Positions 36,878-47,601 of a DNA stretch of 51,896 nt are shown in pieces. Source of the DNA: [Clostridium] symbiosum (GTDB lineage: Bacteria > Bacillota > Clostridia > Lachnospirales > Lachnospiraceae); assembly GCA_021769625.1 (NCBI GenBank), contig JAETSN010000028.1, positions 1 through 51,896 of the forward strand, in the 5' to 3' direction. The notes under the pieces are model-generated. The model searched no databases. It was given only the letters and a program-made list of their open reading frames with translations, and had not been told where the DNA came from. Numbering within the stretch: position 1 is the stretch's first letter; each line of letters begins with the position of its first letter. The position numbers were made by a program, and so were the translations under genes.

Positions 36878-36929
36878 CTTCTCTGGACGATAAATCGATC
36901 GTCAACGGCTTACGAAAGGAACATTATAT

Positions 36930-37769
36930 ATGAATAAAGTACAGATCTCCATGGAGATATTTCCCCCAAAGAAAGACAGCGAATTTTCTTCCGCCTTCCG
37001 CGTTGCAAAAGAACTGGCGGATATCACCCCCGATTTTATCAGCGTTACCTACGGTGCGGGCGGAAGCCGCTCCAAAAGCACCATCGAAATTGCTTCCTAT
37101 ATCCAGAACGAGCTCCGCATACCCGCCATGGCGCATCTGACCTGCGTGGGCAGCACAAGGGAGGACATCCGCAGGCTCTGCGGAGAATTTAAGCAGCAGG
37201 GCATTTCCAATGTACTCGCCCTGCGGGGCGACCGTCCAAAGGACATGTCCGATGAACAATATGACAGCAGGGAATTTACCTACGCCTCCAATCTTGTGGA
37301 TTTTCTGAAAGAACAGACGGATCTCGAAATCTGGGGCGCCTGCTATCCGGAAAAGCATTTTGAATCTTTCAGCAAAGAGACAGACCTGATGCATATGAAA
37401 GAAAAACAGGACAGAGGTGTGACGCAGTTTATCACCCAAATGTTTTTTGATAACGACTTTTTCTATGAATTCCGTGATAAAGCGGTCCGGAAGGGCATTA
37501 CAGCCCCGATCCATACAGGCATTATGCCGATCACCAGCGCAGGACAGATCGGACGCTCCATCTCCCTTTCCGGTTCCTCCGTGCCGAAGGCCTTATCCGA
37601 TATCATTGCTGCCCACGGAGACGATCCGGAGGATATGTATAAAGCCGGTATCGACTATGCCATCCGCCAGTGCAATGACCTTCTACAGAACGGCGTAGAC
37701 GGCATCCACATTTATACAATGAATAAGCCCGATGTGGCAAAGCAGATCGTAAAGGCACTTACCCTCTGA
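36930..37769 (+). CDS. metF: 5,10-methylenetetrahydrofolate reductase
   Basis: A 279-residue flavoprotein TIM barrel that reduces 5,10-methylene-THF to 5-methyl-THF. Landmarks are MEIFPPKKDSEFSS, SVTYGAGGSRSKSTIEIA, HLTCVGSTREDIRR, NVLALRGDRPKD and the C-terminal ITQMFFDNDFFYEFRDKAV. AAAGGAAC precedes the ATG. It stands alone with its own promoter; it probably feeds methionine synthesis. Confidence 0.9.
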   Translation: MNKVQISMEIFPPKKDSEFSSAFRVAKELADITPDFISVTYGAGGSRSKSTIEIASYIQNELRIPAMAHLTCVGSTREDIRRLCGEFKQQGISNVLALRGDRPKDMSDEQYDSREFTYASNLVDFLKEQTDLEIWGACYPEKHFESFSKETDLMHMKEKQDRGVTQFITQMFFDNDFFYEFRDKAVRKGITAPIHTGIMPITSAGQIGRSISLSGSSVPKALSDIIAAHGDDPEDMYKAGIDYAIRQCNDLLQNGVDGIHIYTMNKPDVAKQIVKALTL

Positions 37770-37939
37770 CTGCGTTCACAAAGCATTCACAAAACTTTCA
37801 CAAAACTTTTCAGAGGCAGCCTTGCGCTAATCGCCGGGCGGCCTTATACTGATATCATAACTACAGCCAAAAACAGGCGGCTGCAGACAACCCTTGTTTT
37901 TCGAAAGCCCTCAATGAACAGGAAAGGCGGCAATATCAT

Positions 37940-38881
37940 ATGAGCGAAATGAATCCTAACAACCAGAACACGGAGTTTGAACCGGGAACGCAAAATTCCG
38001 AAAATCTTTCAGATCTTTCCGGTTATGACGAAAACGGACAACAGTATTACAATGGCCAGCAATATAATGCCCAAAATAATGATCCGAATTATAACAACGG
38101 GCAATATTACGGCGGACAACAGTACTATAACAGCGGACAGCCCGGCTATAACGGACAGCAGTATTACAACAATGGGCAAAATACGGGATATAATAACCAA
38201 CAGTATTACGGACCGGGCACAGGCTATAACAACGGACAGTACTACAACCAGAATAACGGACAGTATTACGGACAAAACGGTAGCTATAACAACGGCCAAT
38301 ACTATAATCCAAATAACGGACAGTACTATGGGCAAAATAACACTTATAACAGCGGGCAATACTACGGCGGGCCGCAATACACGAACCCTCAGGCTGCTTA
38401 CAGACCGGCAGAGCCCGTAAGGGAACCCGTCTCCAATGTATTTTGTTATATTTTAATGGCGCTCACCGCCATCTCCGCCATCATCGGCATCATCGCCGCA
38501 AGGGGCCTTATTACCAATATGTTTTCTTCCATTGACCTTAATGCCATGGCGGGGGAAGACTTTATGTCCATGTATTCTTCCATGATGAATTCCTTTGCCA
38601 ATGCGCCCGGCTATTCGGCATATTCCGTGCTGAATTCCCTGCTTGGTTTTGCGATCATCGTAATTTCCATTATCGATATCGTACATGTCCACAAAAAAGG
38701 ATATCCTATCCTCGGCATGATACTGTTCACCATATTCTGCAAACCGGGATACTTCATCTGGCGCGCTTATGTGTTAAAGCAGAAAAAAACAGTTCCGGTG
38801 CTTTACACGGTAACCTATGTACTGCTTTATCTCATTTATTTTTTCTGGAGTTTTTATTTTATGTTAAATCTGATCGCGTAG
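37940..38881 (+). CDS. Gly/Tyr/Asn/Gln-rich membrane protein (prion-like N terminus)
   Basis: A 313-residue protein. Residues about 35-150 are an imperfect repeat of GQYY, NNGQ and QQYY units with almost no charged or aliphatic residues. This composition is that of prion-like low-complexity regions. Hydrophobic helices follow at about 165-190, 228-250, 256-272 and 286-310. There is no signal peptide, so the rich region probably faces the cytoplasm. The 3' half looks like a small DUF-type membrane protein. Function unknown; the repeat could form assemblies or act as an adhesive tether (speculative). Confidence 0.85.
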   Translation: MSEMNPNNQNTEFEPGTQNSENLSDLSGYDENGQQYYNGQQYNAQNNDPNYNNGQYYGGQQYYNSGQPGYNGQQYYNNGQNTGYNNQQYYGPGTGYNNGQYYNQNNGQYYGQNGSYNNGQYYNPNNGQYYGQNNTYNSGQYYGGPQYTNPQAAYRPAEPVREPVSNVFCYILMALTAISAIIGIIAARGLITNMFSSIDLNAMAGEDFMSMYSSMMNSFANAPGYSAYSVLNSLLGFAIIVISIIDIVHVHKKGYPILGMILFTIFCKPGYFIWRAYVLKQKKTVPVLYTVTYVLLYLIYFFWSFYFMLNLIA

Positions 38882-38919
38882 TTATAGGAAACGACAAAGA
38901 TATTTGTCGTTTCCTATAA
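38882..38919 (+). terminator. 17-bp hairpin directly after the prion-like gene
   Basis: A perfect 17-bp inverted repeat (38882-38898 with 38903-38919) around GATA, starting at the base after the TAG stop. No T tract follows, so it may act as an RNA-stabilising end, with the intrinsic terminator at 39025 downstream. Confidence 0.55.
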
Positions 38920-38938
38920 ACCCTCCGGAAGATGCTCA

Positions 38939-38981
38939 CGGATTTGCAATAGGAAATATGCCGCTTTGCGGCGCAAATCCG
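38939..38981. repeat. Nested hairpin in the convergent region
   Basis: CGGATTTGC (38939-38947) pairs with GCAAATCCG (38973-38981), enclosing GCCGC-TTT-GCGGC (38960-38972). It is followed by GGCGCAGCGG, a motif whose complement also occurs in each 68-bp repeat unit at 34244-34400. Confidence 0.5.
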
Positions 38982-39024
38982 GCGCAGCGGCAGTACCTTT
39001 TACGAAATGCTTTCCCGACCGTTC

Positions 39025-39059
39025 AAAACAGGCATTCAGCACGGATGCCTGTTTTTTAT
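39025..39059 (+). terminator. Rho-independent terminator
   Basis: An 11-bp stem (39025-39035 with 39045-39055) followed by T residues. It probably ends the transcript of the prion-like gene, with the A-rich left arm allowing some activity on the other strand for the glycosyltransferase gene. Confidence 0.7.
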
Positions 39060-39139
39060 GCAGATAAGCAGGCATCTGATACTATCCGGCAACCCCCGGA
39101 TCACATACGCCGCCGAAACTCTGCCAATCCATCCGCCCG

Positions 39140-40165
39140 TCAATTAAATTTAAAGAATCGTCGGCACAACTTATAACCGTCTACAGAAATCCGGCGTCCG
39201 CCACGCCCCGGCAGATTCGTATATCCGCAGAGCAGCCCATAGCGGAGCCTGCGGAACAGCCTGTAATTTTTCTCTTTAAAATAAACCCAGAGTTCTTTCC
39301 GCTTCTCCAGATTCTCCTGCGTGCCCGAAATGGCCATCATGACCGTGGAGATCACCGTGATGATCTCCAGATAATTATACATATACTGCTTCCTATGCTT
39401 TTCCGTATGAATCTCCGATAGATGTTCATTGTAAAAATCAAACATCCGCTTATTTACCTTTATCTGCTGATCGATCCGGGATATCATAACGGACTCATTG
39501 ACCGACTGGTCCTCCCTGCCGATATAGTAGCGGTAAAAATTCACATCCAGATAATACATATTTTTCACCTGCAAAAGCGGCTCAAATACATAAATATTAT
39601 CCACATAAAACGTTTTTTCGGGAAGCTTGAGGCCGCACTCCTTCAACAGCTTCGTCCGGAAGATCACCGAATGCATCAGGATATACTGCCCTTTCATGAA
39701 ATGTTTTACATCCTTCCATGTAAACAGTTCATTTTTCGGCAGCGCATGGCGGTAGCGCATTACCTTATTGCGCTTTTCGCCCTCTTTTTCATAGACAAAA
39801 TTGCTGATCAGCATATCCAGCACATCCTTAGAACCCGCAAAATAGCGCAGTGTATCCAGAATTTCCAGATAAGCGTCTTCCCTCACCCAGTCGTCGCTGT
39901 CAACCACTTTAAAGTAAAGCCCTTTCGCCTCCCTGATCCCTGTGTTGACCGCCGCACCGTGGCCGCCGTTTTCCTGATCGATCAGTCTCACTATGCTCGG
40001 ATACTTCTGCTCATACTCCCTGCCGATCCCGGAAGTTTCATCCACAGAACCGTCATTGACCACCAAAATCTCCACATCCTCCCCGCCGGGCAGCAAAGAT
40101 TCAATACATTTTCTCATATATGCCGCCGAATTATAGCAGGGGATTGCCACCGATAATAATTTCAT
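39140..40165 (-). CDS. Family 2 glycosyltransferase
   Basis: A 341-residue GT-A enzyme: SVAIPCYNSAAYMRKCIESL and EILVVNDGSVDETSGIG form the nucleotide-sugar site, VVDSDDW is the metal-binding DxD region and GHGAAVNTGIREAKG is typical. There is no membrane helix at the C terminus. AGGAG lies eight bases before the ATG. It stands alone, so the acceptor (cell-wall or surface polysaccharide, or glycolipid) is unknown. Confidence 0.85.
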   Translation of the reverse strand: MKLLSVAIPCYNSAAYMRKCIESLLPGGEDVEILVVNDGSVDETSGIGREYEQKYPSIVRLIDQENGGHGAAVNTGIREAKGLYFKVVDSDDWVREDAYLEILDTLRYFAGSKDVLDMLISNFVYEKEGEKRNKVMRYRHALPKNELFTWKDVKHFMKGQYILMHSVIFRTKLLKECGLKLPEKTFYVDNIYVFEPLLQVKNMYYLDVNFYRYYIGREDQSVNESVMISRIDQQIKVNKRMFDFYNEHLSEIHTEKHRKQYMYNYLEIITVISTVMMAISGTQENLEKRKELWVYFKEKNYRLFRRLRYGLLCGYTNLPGRGGRRISVDGYKLCRRFFKFN

Positions 40166-40238
40166 ACTTCATCTCCTCATACAGTATCTTTCGAATATAC
40201 TTCTTTCAGACATAACAGTCCCTTAAAGCGCTGAATAT

Positions 40239-40352
40239 TCCGCTAATGCCTGTTTGCTTTACTTAACATATCCGCCCCGCCGATATATGCAGTTCCAATT
40301 CTTCGCTAATATCTGTCCGCTTTCTTAAATATATCCGCCCCCTGTGTGATAT
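40239..40352 (-). repeat. Tandem duplication of the sfsA-mutY gene end
   Basis: The last codons of the fusion gene (40302-40352) are repeated at 40239-40290, offset 63 bp. The second copy still reads GGADMLSKANRH and a stop, against QGADIFKKADRY and a stop in the gene. Confidence 0.65.
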
Positions 40353-42111
40353 CCAGATATTTCGCATAAGCTGCGTAAGCCGAAGGAATCGGGAATTTTT
40401 TTTCTATCTCCTCTTTTTCCGCAAAGATAAATCCGGCCTTTCGTGCCGCCGCTTCCTGATTTGCCAGCTCGTCCGTCCTGATCAGGTAACCTGTCATATG
40501 CCACTCTTTATGGGTAAAGATATGTTTGGCTTCTCCGATCCTCTGTATGCGCAGGGATACAAAACCCAGCTTTTTCAGATATTCCAGCACCTGCTCACCG
40601 CTCTGTTTTCCTGACAGGCAGGGGAACTCATAAAAGCCCGCGAGAAGTCCCTTTTCCTCTCTCTTCGTGAGCGCCACCCGCGTTTCATCCTGCAGTATGA
40701 GCACCGTTTTCTCCTCTTTTTTTCTTGCCTTCTTCGATGCCTTTTTGGGATATTCCATCATGCATTCCTGACGGTATGCCCTGCAGAATCCCCGCAGCGG
40801 GCACTCCTCACATTTCGGTTTCCCGTTCGGCAGACAGACCATGGCGCCCAGTTCCATCATCGCCTGATTGAAATCCCCGGGACGCTCATCCGGTATCACA
40901 TAGTAAAGTTCCTGCTCCACGGACCGTTTTACTTTTGCATCCAAGATATTCCGTTCGTCCATCATCACCCGGGAAAGCACCCGCAGCACATTCCCGTCCA
41001 CCGCGGGCGCCTTTTTCCCGTAGGCGATGGAAGACACCGCGCCCGCCGTATAACTGCCGATCCCCGGCAGCCTGCAGAGCTCCTCAAAATCCGCCGGCAT
41101 TTTCCCGCCGTATTCTCCCATGATCTGTCTCGCCGCCTTCTGCAGATTCCGCACTCTGTTATAGTAGCCGAGCCCTTCCCAGAGCTTTAACAGACTCTCT
41201 TCCTCAGCCTCCGCAAGAGCCTTTATATCCGGCAGCGCTTTTAAAAATCTGTCATAGTAGGGCTTCACCGCCTCCACCCTTGTCTGCTGCAGCATGATCT
41301 CCGAAAGCCACACATGGTAGGGCGTCGGCTCCTCCCTCCAGGGCAGGATGCGTCTCCCTCCATCGTACCAGTCAAGAAGCGGCTCCGGTATCCGGTCCAT
41401 CTCGGAAAGATATACCGGAAGAGGATTCCTGATCTCCATGGAATCCGCCGTCACAAGGCAGTCTCTGGCGATGATCCGAACGCCCGCCCTTCTCGCCTCC
41501 AGCAGAACTTCCGCAAATTCCGGCTGGGTTCTTCGGTTCGGCACCACACAGTCCACCCGGTCCATCTGTACGACAAAGAGAAGAAAGGCTTCATACCCCG
41601 CTTCCCTTGCCCTTATCAGTTCTTTTACATGTTTTACAGCCCTCTCCGACGGCGCGTCCGGAAAACTGCCGACACCGTTTTCCTCCAGCGTACAGCCCTT
41701 TACTTCCATATATATTTTTCTGGCGCCGCCGTTTTCATCCGCCGCTTCCATATAAAAATCAAACCGCGACTCCCCGAATGTCATCTCCGGCCTCAAGCAG
41801 ATAATATCGGAAAAAAGCCCCCCGGCGAGCAGCCACTCCCCCACCGCCTTATTGGGCGCCTGGGAATCCATATTGACGATCCTGCCCTCCTTCTCCACCG
41901 CCACAAGGTCATAGGCTGTGGAGCGCTCCGCATTTTCCGAATGCTCCAGATAGACGGCCGCACCCTCCTTCAACAGTTCCCGGCACCTGCCGGTATTTTT
42001 CACATGTACCTTTTCTTCCTTCCCATCCACCGTCACATAGGCGATAAACCTGTTGGGCCTCGAGAGGAACGTTCCCTGTTTTATATGCTCATATCTCATC
42101 TGTCCCGGCAC
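40306..42111 (-). CDS. SfsA-MutY fusion: nuclease-like domain plus A/G-specific adenine glycosylase
   Basis: Up to 601 residues. Residues 1-235 are a full SfsA domain (IKQGTFLSRPNRFIAYV, VKNTGRC, MEVKGCTLEENG). Residues about 240-460 are MutY: catalytic Glu in WLSEIMLQQTRVE (E271), helix-hairpin-helix LPGIGSYTAGAV, catalytic Asp in AVDGNVLRVL (D372), then four iron-sulfur cysteines (CLPNGKPKCEECPLRGFC). Residues about 465-595 form the MutT-like C domain that recognises 8-oxoG. The start is GTG at 42111 (AGGAG 3 bases away) or the ATG at 42099, which matches the family opening MRYEHIKQGTF. The fusion means adenine removal opposite oxidised guanine may be coupled to a nucleic-acid-processing domain. 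SfsA function is debated. Confidence 0.9.
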   Translation of the reverse strand: MPGQMRYEHIKQGTFLSRPNRFIAYVTVDGKEEKVHVKNTGRCRELLKEGAAVYLEHSENAERSTAYDLVAVEKEGRIVNMDSQAPNKAVGEWLLAGGLFSDIICLRPEMTFGESRFDFYMEAADENGGARKIYMEVKGCTLEENGVGSFPDAPSERAVKHVKELIRAREAGYEAFLLFVVQMDRVDCVVPNRRTQPEFAEVLLEARRAGVRIIARDCLVTADSMEIRNPLPVYLSEMDRIPEPLLDWYDGGRRILPWREEPTPYHVWLSEIMLQQTRVEAVKPYYDRFLKALPDIKALAEAEEESLLKLWEGLGYYNRVRNLQKAARQIMGEYGGKMPADFEELCRLPGIGSYTAGAVSSIAYGKKAPAVDGNVLRVLSRVMMDERNILDAKVKRSVEQELYYVIPDERPGDFNQAMMELGAMVCLPNGKPKCEECPLRGFCRAYRQECMMEYPKKASKKARKKEEKTVLILQDETRVALTKREEKGLLAGFYEFPCLSGKQSGEQVLEYLKKLGFVSLRIQRIGEAKHIFTHKEWHMTGYLIRTDELANQEAAARKAGFIFAEKEEIEKKFPIPSAYAAYAKYLDITQGADIFKKADRY

Positions 42112-42214
42112 CGTCTCCTATCTATATCACCTGTCGCTGTCCGGATTTCATCCCACAGTCTCTTCTCCGTCATCATACCTCCGCCATTCATAACAGTTTA
42201 ACCTACAATGTCAT

Positions 42215-42389
42215 TGAGTTATCACCTCAGCCAGCAGGTAAGAACATAAAATGCTTAAGGAGCCCTTTGAAAAACGCCGGCACTTGGCGAGGTCTCTTAC
42301 GAGCTTAGTGTCCGCTGCGTTTTTCACAGAGCGCGAGCGTGGCAACGAAGTATTTTATGTTCTTACCTGCGTCCGCCCTCATTAACTCA
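42215..42389. repeat. 175-nt palindromic element, copy 2
   Basis: Arms of 42 nt (42215-42256 and 42348-42389): the inner 22 bases (CAGGTAAGAACATAAAAT then G/A CTT) and outer 7 pair, the middle less well. The core (42257-42347) has GAAAAACGCCGGCACT and TCCGCTGCGTTTTTC forming a second stem, then GAGCGCGAGCGTGG. Overall length and arm length equal those of copy 1 while arm sequence is unrelated. It starts eight bases after the 5'-nucleotidase stop. Confidence 0.75.
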
Positions 42390-42397
42390 ATAAAATC

Positions 42398-43315
42398 TCA
42401 CGGTCCCCTCCCCTCATGCCGGACCGGCACCCTCGCCGCCGGGACCACTTCCGAAGCCGGTTCTGTGTGTACCGCCTGGTCGTCAAAGAAAATATGCGCC
42501 CCGAACGCTTTCAGGATATCTTTTTTCTGCACCCCGCCCAGAAAAAAAGCTTCGTCGATCCTCACGCCCCAGGCGCGCAGCGTGCGGATGACCCTCTCGT
42601 GGGCAGGCGCGCTCCTCGCCGTTACAAGAGCCGTCCTGATCGGCGCCTGTTCCTGCGGAAACTCTTTCTGGAGTTCCGAAAGAGTCTTTAAAAACTTGGC
42701 AAAGGGCCCCGCCTGCAGCGGATTTTTCGCATTTTCCCGCTCATTTTTCTCAAAGGCCTCCAACCCCTCCGCCTGATAGATCTGTTCTGATTCATCGGAG
42801 AAGAGCACTGCATCCCCGTCAAAGGCGATGCGGATCTGGCTGATATCCCCGTCACAGTTATAGGTGTGGATCCCTTCGCCGCAGATGATCCCCGCCGCTA
42901 TGCCGCTGTCTATAGCCCCCTGCACATCCTCCTCATAAGCCGATAAAAACAGATCCGTCTTAAAAGCCGTAAGGTAAGGCGCAAGGGAAACGCCGCTGAC
43001 CAACGCCGCCCGCGTAATATCCAATCCGTATTCCCGGATCGCGTTGAATACCCGAAGCGAAGTATCGGGGCTGTTGCGGGACATCACGATCACCTCCACC
43101 CGCCCTTCCTGTCCGGGTATCTTATTCAGATTCAGCAGTGCCCTGATCAGGGCGAAACCCGGGCCGGGCTTAAGCAGCTCATGCTCATGCTCCACCTGAT
43201 AACTGCAGTACGCCTCCACACCCTCCCTCTCAAAAAGTTCGTTTTCCTTTGAGAGATCAAAGAGCGCTCTCGAGGACACGCCGATCACCAGCCTGTTATC
43301 CAGATCAAATGCCAT
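42398..43315 (-). CDS. Cytosolic 5'-nucleotidase (NT5C1/PF06189 type)
   Basis: A 305-residue HAD-like nucleotidase: the N terminus MAFDLDNRLVIGVSSRALFD, SRNSPDTSLRVFNAIREYGLDITRAALVSG, the central RIAFDGDAVLFSDESE acid motif and HIFFDDQAVH near the end are family landmarks. It removes the 5'-phosphate from nucleoside monophosphates. No operon partner is evident. Confidence 0.85.
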   Translation of the reverse strand: MAFDLDNRLVIGVSSRALFDLSKENELFEREGVEAYCSYQVEHEHELLKPGPGFALIRALLNLNKIPGQEGRVEVIVMSRNSPDTSLRVFNAIREYGLDITRAALVSGVSLAPYLTAFKTDLFLSAYEEDVQGAIDSGIAAGIICGEGIHTYNCDGDISQIRIAFDGDAVLFSDESEQIYQAEGLEAFEKNERENAKNPLQAGPFAKFLKTLSELQKEFPQEQAPIRTALVTARSAPAHERVIRTLRAWGVRIDEAFFLGGVQKKDILKAFGAHIFFDDQAVHTEPASEVVPAARVPVRHEGRGP

Positions 43316-43344
43316 ATCTGCTCCTTTCCGCCGCTATACCGGCA

Positions 43345-43998
43345 TCAACGGAGCCTTCTGCATTCAAACCTTTCCCTTGTGGCAAGACAGTATTTCAATT
43401 CCTCATACCGCTCTGTGATATCTCCCGGCTTCACTTCCACATCTATGGCGATCGCCATTGTGTTGATCATCTCGTCGGTCAGCCTGTCTTTCATGGTCGT
43501 CAGTATCTGCAGTTTTTCTTTACAGGTATCGGCATCCAGATATGCTAATACCATGGGATCTATTCCCGGCTCCGTCTCTTTCTCGGGGGACTGCTTTTTA
43601 TCGGATACCTCTGTCTTTTCATTTCCACCCGTACCCCCGGCTTCTTTTAGCCTCTCAGATGATACAGGTATTTCTCCATTTCCCATCTGACCATTTTCCC
43701 CGGCGTCCTCCCGGCTTTGCACGCTTCGCGCATCTGCCGCTCCCTGCACTACAGGGTTTACAGCGCCGCTCTCCACCAGTTCAAACCGCCTTTTCTGCGT
43801 TGCATACGGATATTTTTCCTTGTCCACAGGACTCATAAACATGGAAAGCTCTCTTGCATATACATTAAAGTCTCCGTACAGCGCCTGATAAACGACCAGT
43901 TTTTCTCCGGTCTCCGTATGTTCCGCCACTGTTATGATGCGATAGCAGTTCCCTTTAAAATGTTTATAGATTTCACCCGGCTTTGGAAGCTGTCTCAT
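43345..43998 (-). CDS. DUF1653-domain protein
   Basis: A 217-residue cytoplasmic protein. The N-terminal 65 residues form the DUF1653 fold (LPKPGEIYKHFKGNCYRIIT, KLVVYQALYGDFNVYARELSMF). A low-complexity Glu/Gly/Ser/Lys linker follows, and then a helical C terminus (LAYLDADTCKEKLQILTTMKDRLTDEMINTMA). The start at 43998 has AAGAAGG upstream; 58 earlier codons are leader. Function unknown. Confidence 0.8.
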   Translation of the reverse strand: MRQLPKPGEIYKHFKGNCYRIITVAEHTETGEKLVVYQALYGDFNVYARELSMFMSPVDKEKYPYATQKRRFELVESGAVNPVVQGAADARSVQSREDAGENGQMGNGEIPVSSERLKEAGGTGGNEKTEVSDKKQSPEKETEPGIDPMVLAYLDADTCKEKLQILTTMKDRLTDEMINTMAIAIDVEVKPGDITERYEELKYCLATRERFECRRLR

Positions 43999-44144
43999 AC
44001 AAACCTTCTTTCTGTCTGCCGTTGCCTCTTTTTTATGGTAGACACTATCAGTATACCCCCAAAAACCGTTTTTGTCATGCCTAATATAGCAAAAGAGGTG
44101 TACCATAATCGGTACAATGAAATGTAAGATTGAAAAATAACTGT

Positions 44145-44187
44145 CAAAAAACAGAGATGGCTTTCGTTGCAAAAGTCATCTCTGTTT
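44145..44187 (-). terminator. Terminator of the bgl operon
   Basis: An 11-bp stem (44149-44159 with 44177-44187) with TTTTTT on the minus strand after it, 15 bases beyond the GH1 stop. Confidence 0.8.
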
Positions 44188-44201
44188 CAAAAAGTTTAGT
44201 A

Positions 44202-46187
<1,986 letters not shown>

Positions 46188-46188
<1 letters not shown>

Positions 46189-47582
46189 CAGTTTTCTCCA
46201 TTATCTTTGTATATAATAAATGTAGCCAGAAAAGATATGACGAATGCTGTTGCTACACCGGCAATGATCGCACCCATTGTCTGTTCAAAGATAACAATAC
46301 CTAAAATGCTGGAATATCCCATGGAAAATGCTTTTGCTCCTAAAATTCCGGCAACTCCTCCGCCTACAAGCCCTCCGGCCACCACTCCGATCATAGGGGT
46401 TCTGTATCTTAAATTCACACCATATAATGCCGGTTCGGACACACCGGAAAGGATAGCCCCAACTCCCGCTGATATTGCGGTCGTCCTCAGATCCCCGCTC
46501 TTTGTCTTCAACGCAACAGCAAAGCAGGAACCGCCTTCGGAAATATTATGCAGGATCCAGCCGGGTCTGAATACATTGTCGTAACCTGTTGCAGTAAATA
46601 ATTCGGTCATCGGAGCAACCATCAGCATATTTACGCCAAGCATTACAAGGAACGGATGCGCTGCTGCGATAATACCGGGAGCAAGACCGCCTACATGCGC
46701 CTGGATCCATGTAATGCCGACCACGATCCATCCGCCGACTACAACGCCTGCCGGTCCGAGCAGCAGTATGGTTATCGGATAACCGATCAAAAATACGCAC
46801 AGAGGGGCAAATACCGAGCGCAGTACCCCTGGGATCACTCTATAGAAAAATCTTTCCAACTGGGCACACAAAATGGCACAGAAAATTGCCGGGAGCAATG
46901 AGCTTGAATAGCTGACCAGTTTTACTGTAAGACCAAACATCGTTACCGGTTCCCCTGCAGCCACCATGGCAGTAAAATCCGGATACAGCAGTGCCGCCGC
47001 AATGGTGATCGCAAACACCGGATTTGATTTGAGTACCCTTGATGCACCGTAAGCTATCAGGATCGGCATAAAATAAAACGGAGCCTGGGACACAAAATTA
47101 AACAACTGATAGGTCGTGGACGCTGAGATATCAGGATTAAAGTAAGATACCAGGGATAATACCACCCGAAGCATACCCGCACCATACAATACCGTCACAA
47201 ACGGAGTCAAAGAAGCAGCCATGAACTGGATACATTTATCAAAGTAATATTTGAAATTCTTCCGCTCATTCTCTTTTTTGACGCCAAAATCCTCCATATG
47301 TGTTTCGTCCACTGCTTCACCTTCTTCTATACTGTAATTTTTCAGTATAGCGTCATATACCGGGAAAAGATTTTCCCCAAGGATCACCTGGAACTGTCCT
47401 GAACCATAGACCGAGCCCAAAACTTCCTTCAGTTGTTTCAGTTCCTCCTCATTTGCTTTCTCCCTGTCCCTCAGCACAAAACGAAGTCTTGTCGCACAAT
47501 GGGATACCGTATGGATATTTTGTTCTCCGCCAACTTTTTCTATAATATCAGCTGCCAGTTTTTCATAATCAATCTTTGCCAT
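46188..47582 (-). CDS. PTS beta-glucoside EIIBC
   Basis: A 464-residue membrane permease: IIB domain with phospho-Cys29 in VSHCATRLRFVL, then a ten-helix-type IIC domain (YFNPDISASTTYQLFNFVS, GVGAILSGVSEPALYGVN). It requires the IIA encoded next. AAAGGAG precedes the start, 19 bases after the bglG stop. Sugar specificity not resolved. Confidence 0.92.
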
Positions 47583-47601
47583 AATCTTCTCCTTTCGTTT
47601 T

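Noticed and set aside
37956-38377. Hydrophobic antisense frames opposite the prion-like gene
   Set aside because: They are the complement of the GQYY/NNGQ codon repeats; no ribosome site or homologous look.
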